Shown: piece by piece, positions 8,896 to 16,833 of the stretch
Numbering within the stretch: position 1 is the stretch's first letter
Layout of the letters: every line of letters begins with the position of its first letter
Assembly: GCF_014358075.1 (NCBI RefSeq)
Contig: NZ_JACONT010000001.1
Location: forward strand, 1-64,000
DNA: 64,000 nt
Source of the DNA: Sphingomonas albertensis
Lineage (GTDB): Bacteria > Pseudomonadota > Alphaproteobacteria > Sphingomonadales > Sphingomonadaceae
Direction of reading: 5' to 3'
Position numbers and translations under genes: made by a program
Notes under the pieces: generated by a model
Seen by the model: only the letters and a program-made list of their open reading frames with translations
What the model was told of the DNA's origin: nothing
Database searches by the model: none

Positions 8896-8921
8896 GTGTC
8901 ATAACCGAACGGTTGTGACAC
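8896..8921. repeat. 26-bp inverted repeat, copy 3
   Basis: Arms GTGTCATAACCG / CGGTTGTGACAC, the most symmetric of the three copies. It lies 58 nt beyond the LysR stop codon and upstream of the dispersed repeat at 9037. Confidence 0.87.
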
Positions 8922-9036
8922 TACGCACCGACGGCTTTCGACCGTTCCGATTCTGGAAGCTGTCAGGCAGCAATGTCCCCAGTTTGAGCCGTTCGGAGCG
9001 GCTGTAAGAGTTCGTCAAAGCGGTCTACCCACTCAC

Positions 9037-9098
9037 ATGAATGAGCGGCAAGTTTTGGGAAGCGAGAAAGCCCGCGTGAACGGCTGGAATCGGGTCAC
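9037..9098 (+). repeat. Dispersed hairpin repeat, copy next to the Crp gene
   Basis: Begins ATGAATGAGCGGCAAGTTTT and includes TGGGAAGCGAGAAAGCCCGC and GGAATCGGGTC. The copy is shortened at its right end, 13 nt from the stop codon of the minus-strand Crp/Fnr gene. Confidence 0.75.
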
Positions 9099-9111
9099 CT
9101 GGCGCGAGGCC

Positions 9112-9891
9112 TTATCGGTTCCGGTCCATCTGTAGGAGACGGACATAGTCCTGTTCTGGTTGGCCATATGTATCGCCCGCCAGCGCCATAAGCTTTGTCC
9201 GATCGTGGACCAGAACCTTGGCCCGGACGGCCCGGATCGCATGCTCTTCCTCCAGCCGGTGGAGTGCGTCCGTAACGCTGCTACGGCGAACGCCGAGCAT
9301 CAGCCGGAACTCTTCGTGCGTCATGCAGATCTCGTCGGCCTGGACGCGGTCGTGATAGAGAAGGATCCACCGGGCCATGCGGCGTTCGATCGAATGCGCC
9401 AGCGATGACACGACGGTCCGGCCCATCTGCAGCATGAACACGTGCGCGAATCTCAGCAGTGTCAGGTGCAAGGCAGGGCTTAGGTCGATCGCTGCAAGCA
9501 ATGCGTGGGCGGGAATGCGCAGCGCCTGGCCGCGCTCGGCGCGCATCGTGACGTCGTAGGGCGAGCGATCGTCGCCCATCACCAGCGGCCAGCCGATGAA
9601 CCCCTCGGCGCCGACCAGACCGACCGCATAGCGGCGGTCGTCGTCGAGCGAATCCAGCACTCCGGCAATACCCTGTTCCAGAAAGCAGATGCTTTCGATC
9701 GGATCGCCGGCTCGCGTGATGAAGTCGCCGACAGCGAACGATACCGGCTCGAGATGCGGCGCCAGCACGCCGAAATCTTCCGGGGAGAGGCTGGCTAGCA
9801 GCCGATTGCCGACCATTCTTTCGACAGGGGCGTCATCGCGATCGACCGCTGCGCGAGGCGTTGCGCCGGTGATGGAAACGATCGTCGACAC
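9112..9891 (-). CDS. Crp/Fnr-family transcriptional regulator
   Basis: 259 residues: cyclic-nucleotide-binding-like beta roll (PVSFAVGDFITRAGDPIESI, residues about 45-130) and a C-terminal helix-turn-helix (MTHEEFRLMLGVRRSSVTDAL). There is no N-terminal cysteine cluster, so an Fnr-type iron-sulfur sensor is unlikely; the ligand is unknown. The family in sphingomonads is often linked to stress responses. It is divergent from the secreted hydrolase gene at 9986. A GGAAC-N16-GTT arrangement upstream on its own strand (9906-9928) resembles an EcfG-type general stress promoter. Confidence 0.9.
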   Translation of the reverse strand: MSTIVSITGATPRAAVDRDDAPVERMVGNRLLASLSPEDFGVLAPHLEPVSFAVGDFITRAGDPIESICFLEQGIAGVLDSLDDDRRYAVGLVGAEGFIGWPLVMGDDRSPYDVTMRAERGQALRIPAHALLAAIDLSPALHLTLLRFAHVFMLQMGRTVVSSLAHSIERRMARWILLYHDRVQADEICMTHEEFRLMLGVRRSSVTDALHRLEEEHAIRAVRAKVLVHDRTKLMALAGDTYGQPEQDYVRLLQMDRNR

Positions 9892-9905
9892 CCAATTCTC
9901 CTTCT

Positions 9906-9933
9906 AACCGGCGGACTTTGCACGGTTCCGTAC
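9906..9933 (-). promoter_or_regulatory. Possible EcfG-type promoter of the Crp gene; shared 14-mer
   Basis: On the minus strand GGAAC is followed 16 nt later by GTT, close to the alphaproteobacterial general-stress sigma factor consensus (GGAAC, 16-17 nt, CGTT). The surrounding GCACGGTTCCGTAC (9920-9933, plus strand) recurs with only its central two bases changed at 13431-13444, upstream of the second catalase-like gene. Spacing and the -10 match are imperfect, so this is tentative. Confidence 0.4.
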
Positions 9934-9985
9934 AGCAACGTTGGCCATCCTGCTTTGTTCATGAGCGATCAAACAGGAGGATCAC

Positions 9986-11107
9986 ATGGTTTCCATCTCG
10001 AAGCGCCCGGTCGCGCGCAGCCTTTTCGCGGCGGCGCTGCTGACCGCATCGGCAGGCGTTCTCGCGCAATCGGCCCGCTCGCCTAGCGCACCGCCGCCCG
10101 CAGCCCCGCCGGCAAGCGCGACGCAGCCGCCCAAGGCCGCGCCCGACATGCAGAAGGTACTCGACGCGCTGGCGGGTCTCGGCGGCAAGCCGATCGAGAC
10201 GCTAACCCCGGCGCAGGCGCGGATGCAGCCTTCGGCCGCCGACGGTGCCAAGGCGGTGATGGCGCAGCAGGGCCTGTCGACCGCGCCCGACGCCTCGGTA
10301 ACGACGCAGGACGTGCCCTATGGCTCGGACGCCCAACAGTTCGCGCGCATCTACAAGCCCGCGGCAGCGCCCGCGAATGGCAAGCCTATGCCGGTCGTCG
10401 TCTATTATCATGGCGGCGGCTGGGTGATCGCGGACGTGAACACGTATGATTCGGCCCCGCGTGCGATGGCCAAGGCGCTGAACGCGATCGTCGTGTCGGT
10501 CGAGTACCGTCACGCGCCCGAGTTCAAGTTCCCCGCGCAGCATGACGACGCCGCAGCGGCGTATCGTTGGACTTTGCAGAATGCGGCGAGCTGGGGCGGC
10601 GATCCTGCGAAGATTGCGGTGGCGGGCGAGAGCGCGGGTGGCAACCTTGCGGTCGCGACGGCGATCTACGCCCGCGACAATCGCCTGACGCTGCCACGCT
10701 ACATCGTCTCGGTCTATCCGATCGCCAACAGCAGCATGACGCTGCCGTCGCGCAAGGACTCGGCGAACGCCAAGCCGTTGAATGCAGCGATGCTGAAATG
10801 GTTCGGCTATTATTACCAGACCAGCGCCGCCGATGCGCAGGACCCGCGGCTGAACCTGGTCGCCGCCAACCTGCGCGGCCTGCCGCCGACGACGATCATC
10901 AATGCGCAGATCGATCCGCTGCGCTCGGACGGCGAGACCCTGGCCGCGGCGATGCGCACCGCGGGCGTGAAGGTCGAGCAGAAGACGTATCCAGGCGTGA
11001 CGCATGAGTTCTTCGGCATGGCGAAGGTCGTGCGTGGTGCCAAGGACGCCAACGAACTGGCGGTCGCGCGCCTGAAGGCAGCGCTCGCAGGGGCGCCCCG
11101 CCGCTGA
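9986..11107 (+). CDS. Secreted alpha/beta hydrolase (HSL/family IV esterase-like)
   Basis: 373 residues. The first 28 form a signal peptide (SLFAAALLTASAGVLAQ), followed by a Pro/Ala-rich linker to about residue 55. The catalytic domain has the oxyanion motif HGGGW at 142-146, the nucleophile Ser216 in GESAGG, an acid in INAQIDPLRSDG and the histidine in VTHEFFG. It should hydrolyse short-chain esters in the periplasm. A ribosome site AGGAGG lies about 6 nt before the ATG, and a hairpin terminator follows at 11114. Confidence 0.94.
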   Translation: MVSISKRPVARSLFAAALLTASAGVLAQSARSPSAPPPAAPPASATQPPKAAPDMQKVLDALAGLGGKPIETLTPAQARMQPSAADGAKAVMAQQGLSTAPDASVTTQDVPYGSDAQQFARIYKPAAAPANGKPMPVVVYYHGGGWVIADVNTYDSAPRAMAKALNAIVVSVEYRHAPEFKFPAQHDDAAAAYRWTLQNAASWGGDPAKIAVAGESAGGNLAVATAIYARDNRLTLPRYIVSVYPIANSSMTLPSRKDSANAKPLNAAMLKWFGYYYQTSAADAQDPRLNLVAANLRGLPPTTIINAQIDPLRSDGETLAAAMRTAGVKVEQKTYPGVTHEFFGMAKVVRGAKDANELAVARLKAALAGAPRR

Positions 11108-11113
11108 TCGGTT

Positions 11114-11141
11114 CGACGGGGTGGCTGGTGCCGCCCCGTCG
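11114..11141 (+). terminator. Hairpin downstream of the secreted hydrolase
   Basis: CGACGGGGTGGC pairs with GCCGCCCCGTCG (one G-T pair) around a 4-nt loop, 7 nt after the hydrolase stop codon. No T-run follows, so termination may be incomplete. Confidence 0.6.
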
Positions 11142-11194
11142 ATCAATGCGTGACCGGCATCTGGCCGGCGCGGCCTGACAAGGGAGAGCAAGCG

Positions 11195-11803
11195 ATGCGT
11201 ACCCCACCTTATCCGCCTGCGGACATGCCCGCGGATCTGCGTCCGCTCCACGACGAGATGGACGCTTACATCACCGGGCATCTCAAGGGCTTCGTCTCGC
11301 ATCGGGCGGATGGCGCGCTGGTCGGGCCATTCGCACCGATGCTGCGCTTTCCCGCGTTCGGTCGCGCTGCCTGGACGTATACCAAGGCGCTGATCGACAA
11401 CGCGACGCTGCCCAAGGAGGCGCACGAGGTCGCGATCCTGGCCACCGGCGCCGTCTTCAACTCGCGCTACGAACTCTACGCGCACGAGCGGGTCGGCGAG
11501 GCGGCGGGTCTGTCGGCCGAGAAGGTCGCGACAATTGCCGCCGGCCAGCGTCCCGCCGACCTGACCGAAGAGGAGGCTTCCGCCTATGACGTCGCGGTCA
11601 CGTTGGCGGCCGGGCGTCAGCTGCCAGCCTCGACCTATAACCGTGCCGTGCGCGCGTTCGGCGAGGAGGGGACGGCGGAACTCGTTTATCTGGTCGGCGG
11701 CTATTGCCTCGTGTCGCTGCTGCTCAACGCCTACGACATGTCGGTCCCGGGCCGCGAGGAGGGCTTGCCCGACGATCCAAAGGAAGAGGGAGAGCGCGCA
11801 TGA
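11195..11803 (+). CDS. Carboxymuconolactone decarboxylase-family protein
   Basis: 202 residues from MRTPPYPPADMPADLRP, with ribosome site GGGAGAG. The helical core EVAILATGAVFNSRYELYAHERVGEAAGLS is the AhpD/CMD fold. The redox Cys-x-x-Cys of AhpD is absent, with ELYAHE at the corresponding place, so it is more like the decarboxylase or uncharacterised branch than a peroxidase. Its stop overlaps the next start (ATGA at 11800), showing translational coupling to the small membrane protein. Confidence 0.88.
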   Translation: MRTPPYPPADMPADLRPLHDEMDAYITGHLKGFVSHRADGALVGPFAPMLRFPAFGRAAWTYTKALIDNATLPKEAHEVAILATGAVFNSRYELYAHERVGEAAGLSAEKVATIAAGQRPADLTEEEASAYDVAVTLAAGRQLPASTYNRAVRAFGEEGTAELVYLVGGYCLVSLLLNAYDMSVPGREEGLPDDPKEEGERA

Positions 11804-12261
11804 ACGGCAAGCGGATGGCCGGCGCGATCGCCGGTGGGTTGGTGGCAGGCCTCGGCATCACCGCGATGATGATGGCGGGCGAGAAGAAGAGCGGCACGCC
11901 GTCCGAGCTCACCGATCTCGAACGGGCCGGTGCGCGGCAACTCGGCGCCCGCTCCGTACCGTTAAGCGACCTCCCGGATGCGACCGAACAGGTCGTCGTG
12001 CAGGGCAGCCACCTCCTGCTCTCCGCGGCAGCCGGCGCGGTCTATGCAGCGACCGTCGACGAGAATGCGGGCGTGCTGCCGTCGGGGATCGTGTTCGGTC
12101 TTGCGTTCTATGCGGCGATGCACTGGATCACCGGGCCGCTGCTGGGGCTCAAGAAGCCCGAATGGCAGGCGGACGCGGCGACGATCGGGACGCACACGAT
12201 GGTCCACCTCGTCTTCGGCGTCGCGACCGCGGCCGGCGCGAAGGCAGCGGCCAACGCCTGA
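11800..12261 (+). CDS. Small membrane protein of unknown function
   Basis: 153 residues starting MNGKRMAGAIAGGLVAG; the ATG overlaps the previous stop. Three or four hydrophobic, glycine/alanine-rich segments (residues 6-22, about 68-84, about 95-115, about 130-150) suggest an inner-membrane protein resembling DUF1440/YagU-like proteins, but I cannot assign a family firmly. It is coupled to the carboxymuconolactone decarboxylase-like gene and precedes two catalase-like genes, which suggests a role in an oxidative or envelope stress module. Confidence 0.8.
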   Translation: MNGKRMAGAIAGGLVAGLGITAMMMAGEKKSGTPSELTDLERAGARQLGARSVPLSDLPDATEQVVVQGSHLLLSAAAGAVYAATVDENAGVLPSGIVFGLAFYAAMHWITGPLLGLKKPEWQADAATIGTHTMVHLVFGVATAAGAKAAANA

Positions 12262-12330
12262 CCGTTCCGGAATACCGACGCCCCCAAAGCGCGAACCGCG
12301 CGTTACTGCGCTGAACCACAAGGATTTCCC

Positions 12331-13422
12331 ATGTTGAAGAACCCGATCCGCTACAGCCCCGACGTCGAGACGATCGGTCCCGACGAGCAGGAGACGATCG
12401 ACGGTCTCAACAAGACGTTCAGCTACATTGTCGAAAAGACGCACGAGGACCTCGGCCACGCGCAGCGTGGCGTCCATGCCAAGAGTCATGCCCTGCTCGA
12501 AGGCGAGATGGTGGTGCACGACGACCTCGCCGACGAACAGGCGCAGGGCATTTTCGAGCGCGGGCGTCGCTACCCGGTCATCATCCGGATGTCGGCGATC
12601 CCCGGGGATCCGATCCGCGACAGCGTGTCCCTGCCACGCGGCTTCTCGATCAAGATTATCGGCGTCGACGGCGAGCGGCTGCCGGGCGCCGAGGATGAAG
12701 TGACGCAAGATTTCCTGATGGCTTCGGGGGTCGCCTTCTCGAACCCGACGCCGGTCGGGTTCCTGCGCAACACCAAGCTGCTCGCTGCGACGACCAACCG
12801 CGTGGAATGGGCGAAGGCGGCGCTGTCGAAGGTCTTGCGCCCGATCGAGCAGGCGCTCGAAGCGGTCGGCGGCGAGAGTGCTTTGCTGAAGGGCTTCGGT
12901 GGCTATCCGGATACCAATCCGATCGGCGACCGCTATGGCACGCAGGCGGCGCTCCGCTTCGGCGACTATATCGCCAAGTTCGACATTGTGCCGGAATCGC
13001 CCAACTTTCGCGCGCTGACCGACCAGAAGCTCGACGAGAGCAAGAGCCCCGACTCGATCCGCGAAGAACTGATGGCGATCTTCGCGGACGAGGGTGGTGC
13101 CTGGACGCTGCGCGCGCAACTCTGCCGTGACCTCGAGGAGAACCCGATCGAGGACGCCGCGACGCCGTGGCCGGAGCAGGGCAATCCCTACATCCCGGTC
13201 GCGACCATCACGGTGAAGCCGCAGAAGAGCTGGTCCAAGGAGCGCGTCGCCGTGCTCAACGAACAGACTGCATTCCGCCCGTGGCACGGCGTCGAAGCGC
13301 ATCGCCCGCTCGGGTCGGTCATGCGCGCACGCCGCGCCGTGTATCCCGTCATCCAGGATCTGCGGAGCGAGTTGAACGGCTGCCCGATGCACGAGCCGCG
13401 GTCGCTGCCTGCGCTCGACTGA
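12331..13422 (+). CDS. Catalase-family (SrpA-like) protein, first of pair
   Basis: 363 residues of the small catalase-related heme family. The distal histidine is His49 in GVHAKSHAL, and the C-terminal heme-proximal region reads FRPWHGVEAHRPLGSVMRAR followed by a VYPVIQDLR tyrosine. It lacks the N-terminal arm and C-terminal flavodoxin part of full catalases. It may decompose H2O2 or use organic peroxides. A close relative follows 76 nt downstream at 13499; the two differ throughout, so this is an old duplication or a paired system. Confidence 0.9.
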   Translation: MLKNPIRYSPDVETIGPDEQETIDGLNKTFSYIVEKTHEDLGHAQRGVHAKSHALLEGEMVVHDDLADEQAQGIFERGRRYPVIIRMSAIPGDPIRDSVSLPRGFSIKIIGVDGERLPGAEDEVTQDFLMASGVAFSNPTPVGFLRNTKLLAATTNRVEWAKAALSKVLRPIEQALEAVGGESALLKGFGGYPDTNPIGDRYGTQAALRFGDYIAKFDIVPESPNFRALTDQKLDESKSPDSIREELMAIFADEGGAWTLRAQLCRDLEENPIEDAATPWPEQGNPYIPVATITVKPQKSWSKERVAVLNEQTAFRPWHGVEAHRPLGSVMRARRAVYPVIQDLRSELNGCPMHEPRSLPALD

Positions 13423-13430
13423 CCGGGTCT

Positions 13431-13444
13431 GCACGGAACCGTAC
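13431..13444. promoter_or_regulatory. 14-bp palindrome-like site upstream of the second catalase-like gene
   Basis: GCACGGAACCGTAC contains the inverted core ACGG-AA-CCGT and differs from the site at 9920-9933 only in the central pair. It contains GGAAC but no correctly spaced CGTT, so it may be an operator rather than an EcfG promoter. Confidence 0.4.
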
Positions 13445-13498
13445 CGAAACGTCGAGGGGCATTCGGGTGTTAACATCCTGATCCAACAGGAGCTTCCC

Positions 13499-14584
13499 AT
13501 GCCCTATCTACCCTATCGTGACGACATCGAGACGCCTGAGCCCGGCGAGCAGGAGAGCATCGACGGTATCATCAAGGGGATGACGCAGGAGAGCGAGACG
13601 GTCGAGAAGCGCGACGGCCATGCGGTGCGCGCCAGTCATGCCAAGAGCACGGCTTGCGTCATCGGCAAGTTGGTCGTCGCCGCGGATTTGCCGCCCGAAC
13701 TGGCGCAGGGGCTGTTCGCGAACCCAGGGACGTTCGACGTCGCGGTCCGCTTTGCACAGGGGCCGGGCGAGAAGCTCGGAGACCGGGTCTCGACGCACCG
13801 CGGAATGGCTATCAAGGTCTTCGGGGTCGAAGGCGCCAAGCTGTCTGGTCACGACGCGCCGACGCAGGACTTCGTACTGGCGAGCGGCACGACGTTCCCG
13901 GCCGGCACCGCCGCCGGGTTTCTAGCGCAGGCGAAGAAGATCGGCATGACCGTGCCGATGCCCGAAGGTGTCAAAAGCGCGGCCGCATCGATCGCGCGCA
14001 ACATCAACAGGGTCTTGAACGCGGTCGGTGCCGAACCGAGGCCGACGCTGGACTTTTACGGCCATCCGTTCAGCCACCCGCTCGTCGAGAGCTATTTCAG
14101 CCAGTGCCCCATCCGCTACGGCGATCATGTCGCGAAACTCGGCGTGTTTCCGGTCGCGCCTGAGCAGCGTGCGCTCGATGATTGGCGGCTCGATCCGCAT
14201 GAGGATGAGGATGGCTTCCGTCACGCCGCGACCGCGTATTTCGACGGCAACGACGCGGTGTTCGAACTGCGCGCGCAACTCTGGGCCGATGCCGAGACGC
14301 AGCCGATCGAAGATACGTCGGTCGACTGGCCGACGCGGGTCAGCGAATACCGCACGATCGCGACGATCCGTCTGCCGCGGCAGGCCGCCTATGGCCCGGA
14401 TCGCGTCCGCTATTTCGACGAGGTGATGACGTTCCGGCCGGCGCACGCGCTCGAAGCGCACCGCCCGCTCGGCGGCGTGATGCGCGCACGCATGCAGGTG
14501 TACCGCGCGCTCAGCGATTTCCGCCACCGCGAGACCGGCATCGCCGCCGCGAACACCGCGGCCATCGCCGATATTCCGGCCTGA
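13499..14584 (+). CDS. Catalase-family (SrpA-like) protein, second of pair
   Basis: 361 residues, same architecture as the preceding gene: distal histidine His47 in RASHAKST and the proximal region FRPAHALEAHRPLGGVMRAR with VYRALSDFR. An AGGAGC ribosome site precedes the ATG. The 76-nt gap carries a possible regulatory site (13431-13444), so the gene may have its own promoter as well as read-through. Expected in cytoplasm or periplasm; no signal peptide is visible. Confidence 0.9.
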   Translation: MPYLPYRDDIETPEPGEQESIDGIIKGMTQESETVEKRDGHAVRASHAKSTACVIGKLVVAADLPPELAQGLFANPGTFDVAVRFAQGPGEKLGDRVSTHRGMAIKVFGVEGAKLSGHDAPTQDFVLASGTTFPAGTAAGFLAQAKKIGMTVPMPEGVKSAAASIARNINRVLNAVGAEPRPTLDFYGHPFSHPLVESYFSQCPIRYGDHVAKLGVFPVAPEQRALDDWRLDPHEDEDGFRHAATAYFDGNDAVFELRAQLWADAETQPIEDTSVDWPTRVSEYRTIATIRLPRQAAYGPDRVRYFDEVMTFRPAHALEAHRPLGGVMRARMQVYRALSDFRHRETGIAAANTAAIADIPA

Positions 14585-14621
14585 TACCGCACACGCTTAT
14601 TCAGATTTCGAAAGGACGATA

Positions 14622-15191
14622 ATGAAGCTCCAAGGCAAGACAATCGCAATTCTGATTTCACCACGCGGCACGGAGGAGCCCGAGTTCGCGCAGCCCAAGG
14701 CCGCCGTCGAACAGGCGGGCGGTGCTGTGACCGTCATCAGCCTCAAAACCGGCGACGCGGAGACGTTCAACAACGACCTTGATCCCGGCAAGACGTTCGC
14801 CATCGACAAGGCGATCGAGGACGTGTCGGCGGCCGACTTCGATGGCTTGGTAATTCCGGGCGGGTGCGTCGGCGCGGACACGCTGCGGTCGTCGGACAAG
14901 GTCGTGGCGTTCGTCCGCGATTTCTTCGCCGCCGGTAAGCCGGTCGCCGCGATCTGCCATGCGCCATGGACGTTGATCGAGGCCGATCAGGTACGCGGTC
15001 GTAAGCTCACCTCGTACCCGACGCTCGCCACCGACATCCGTAATGCCGGCGGGACCTGGGTCGATCAGGAGGTGGTCGTCGACCAGGGCCTCGTCACCAG
15101 CCGCACCCCGGATGACTTGCCTGCGTTCTGTGCAAAGCTCGTCGAGGAGTTCTGCGAGGGCAGGCACGAGGCGCAGGCGGAGAACGCATGA
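14622..15191 (+). CDS. DJ-1/PfpI-family protein (YraA/YfkM type)
   Basis: 189 residues. The nucleophile elbow AICHAPW places the cysteine at 112, with a glutamate in GTEEPEF (18-20) positioned to activate it, as in the DJ-1/PfpI family of glutamine-amidotransferase-like stress proteins and deglycases. In bacteria the YraA/YfkM subgroup is induced by general and carbonyl stress. Its end overlaps the next start (ATGATG at 15188), coupling it to an SDR gene. Confidence 0.92.
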   Translation: MKLQGKTIAILISPRGTEEPEFAQPKAAVEQAGGAVTVISLKTGDAETFNNDLDPGKTFAIDKAIEDVSAADFDGLVIPGGCVGADTLRSSDKVVAFVRDFFAAGKPVAAICHAPWTLIEADQVRGRKLTSYPTLATDIRNAGGTWVDQEVVVDQGLVTSRTPDDLPAFCAKLVEEFCEGRHEAQAENA

Positions 15192-15952
15192 TGGCGCGCT
15201 TTGCCGGCAAGGTGGTCGTGATTACCGGTGCCGCCTCGGGCATTGGTGAAGGTGCTGCTCGCCGTTTCGCCGAGGAAGGCGCGACGCTGGTGCTGGGCGA
15301 CATCGACAAGGGCGCGCTCGACCGGTTGGCGGGCGAACTGGGCGGCACCGTCGAGACGCGGGAAACCGACGTCACCGACCGCGCCGCGTGCGAGGCGCTG
15401 GTCGAGGCGGCGATCGACCGGTTCGGTCGGATCGACGTGCTCGTCAACGACGCCGGCGTCGACCATCTGGGCAAGCTGGACGAGGGCGACTTTTCCGAAT
15501 TCACCAAGGTGATCGAGACGGACCTGTACGGCGTCGTCCACATGAGCCGCGCGGCGATCGCGCATCTGCGCGCGTCGAAGGGCTGCATCATCAACGTGTC
15601 GTCGGTGTCGGGGCTCGGCGGCGACTGGAACCACAGCTTCTACTGCGCGGCCAAGGGTGCGGTCAGCAACTTCACGCGAGCGCTGGCGATGGACGAGGCG
15701 AGGAACGGCGTTCGCGTCAACGCGGTCAACCCGTCGCTGACCTATATCGCGCTGACCGCGGGAATGAGGGAACAGCCCGACCTGATCGCCAAGTTCGAGG
15801 AGCGAATCCCGATCGGGCGTGGTGCCGAGCCCGCCGACATCGCCGGTGCAATCGCGTTCCTGGCGAGCGACGACGCGCGCTTCGTGACGGGCGTCAACCT
15901 GCCGGTCGACGGCGGACTGACCGCGTCCAACGGCCAACCCCCGCTGTCCTGA
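15188..15952 (+). CDS. SDR-family oxidoreductase
   Basis: 254 residues; cofactor motif TGAASGIGEG, central NDAGVDH in place of the usual NNAG, serine in VSSVSG and catalytic YCAAK. Two adjacent ATG codons (15188, 15191) are possible starts, both overlapping or abutting the DJ-1 stop. Ends with the common DGGLTASNG. It belongs to the stress-type block and is followed by another SDR. Confidence 0.92.
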   Translation: MMARFAGKVVVITGAASGIGEGAARRFAEEGATLVLGDIDKGALDRLAGELGGTVETRETDVTDRAACEALVEAAIDRFGRIDVLVNDAGVDHLGKLDEGDFSEFTKVIETDLYGVVHMSRAAIAHLRASKGCIINVSSVSGLGGDWNHSFYCAAKGAVSNFTRALAMDEARNGVRVNAVNPSLTYIALTAGMREQPDLIAKFEERIPIGRGAEPADIAGAIAFLASDDARFVTGVNLPVDGGLTASNGQPPLS

Positions 15953-16048
15953 CATCGCGAGAGCGCAGCAACCCGCTTTCGGTCCTTTTCGGAGTCCATT
16001 CGGCAATGACGACCCCCGTTACCCTCCGCGCGCAGATCGGCGCCGTCG

Positions 16049-16759
16049 ATGTCTGACGCGCTCAAGGTCGCTATCGTCACCGGTGCCTCGCAAGGCTTGG
16101 GTGAGGGGATTGCAGATGCGTATCGCGCGCGCGGCTGGCGTGTCGTCGGCGTGTCGCGATCGATCGCACCTTCGCAGGCTGACGATTGGGTCACCGTTGC
16201 GGGCGACGTCGCGGATCCCGAAACCGCGAGGCGCACCGTGATGGCCGCGCGCGAGCGGTTCGGGCGTGTCGATACGCTCGTCAACAATGCCGGCGTCTTC
16301 ATCGGTGAGCGTTTTACTGGTTACACGGCCGAGCAGTACCGCCAGATCACGCAGACGAACCTCGATGGCTTCTTCCACATGACGCAGGCAGTGCTGCCGC
16401 TGATGGTCGAGCAGGGCAGTGGCCATATCCTTCAGATCGTCACGACGTTGGCGGAGCACGCCAATGTCGAATTCCCGTCGGTGCTCGCGTCGTTGACGAA
16501 GGGCGGGCTCGCTGCGGCGACGCGCAGCCTGGCGATCGAATATGCGGCCTGCGGCGTACGCGTCAACGCGGTGTCGCCCGGCATCACCGAAACGCCGATG
16601 CACCCTCCCGAAACGCGCGCCGGGCTCGGAGCGTTTCACCCGCTCGGTCGGATGGGCACGGTCGCGGACGTGGTCGGCGCGGTGCTGTACCTCGAGGATG
16701 CCAGTTTCGTGACCGGCGAAATACTCCACGTCGACGGTGGACAAGTCGCCGGTCACTGA
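16049..16759 (+). CDS. SDR-family protein without the catalytic tyrosine
   Basis: 236 residues with an intact nucleotide-binding motif TGASQGLGEG and NNAGVF, and the usual C-terminal FVTGEILHVDGG. At the active site, where other SDRs have YxxxK, the sequence is LASLTKGG: the lysine is present but the tyrosine position is alanine. The central serine is also replaced (QIVTTLAEH). It binds NAD(P) but may be non-catalytic or use another acid. Tandem with the preceding SDR, 96 nt apart. Confidence 0.88.
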   Translation: MSDALKVAIVTGASQGLGEGIADAYRARGWRVVGVSRSIAPSQADDWVTVAGDVADPETARRTVMAARERFGRVDTLVNNAGVFIGERFTGYTAEQYRQITQTNLDGFFHMTQAVLPLMVEQGSGHILQIVTTLAEHANVEFPSVLASLTKGGLAAATRSLAIEYAACGVRVNAVSPGITETPMHPPETRAGLGAFHPLGRMGTVADVVGAVLYLEDASFVTGEILHVDGGQVAGH

Positions 16760-16833
16760 CGCGCAAGACAGGTACGCGTCGTTATATCTCTGAGTGGGTC
16801 AGCGGGCGCCGAGTCCCCTGACCCCCCTTGGCG

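Noticed and set aside
13431..13470. EcfG-type promoter upstream of the second catalase-like gene
   Set aside because: GGAAC is present but no CGTT/GTT lies 16-17 nt downstream; kept only as a shared 14-mer.
11962..13500. 512-residue minus-strand open frame across the first catalase-like gene
   Set aside because: Antisense shadow; no domain features, while the plus strand encodes a recognisable catalase-family protein with a ribosome site.
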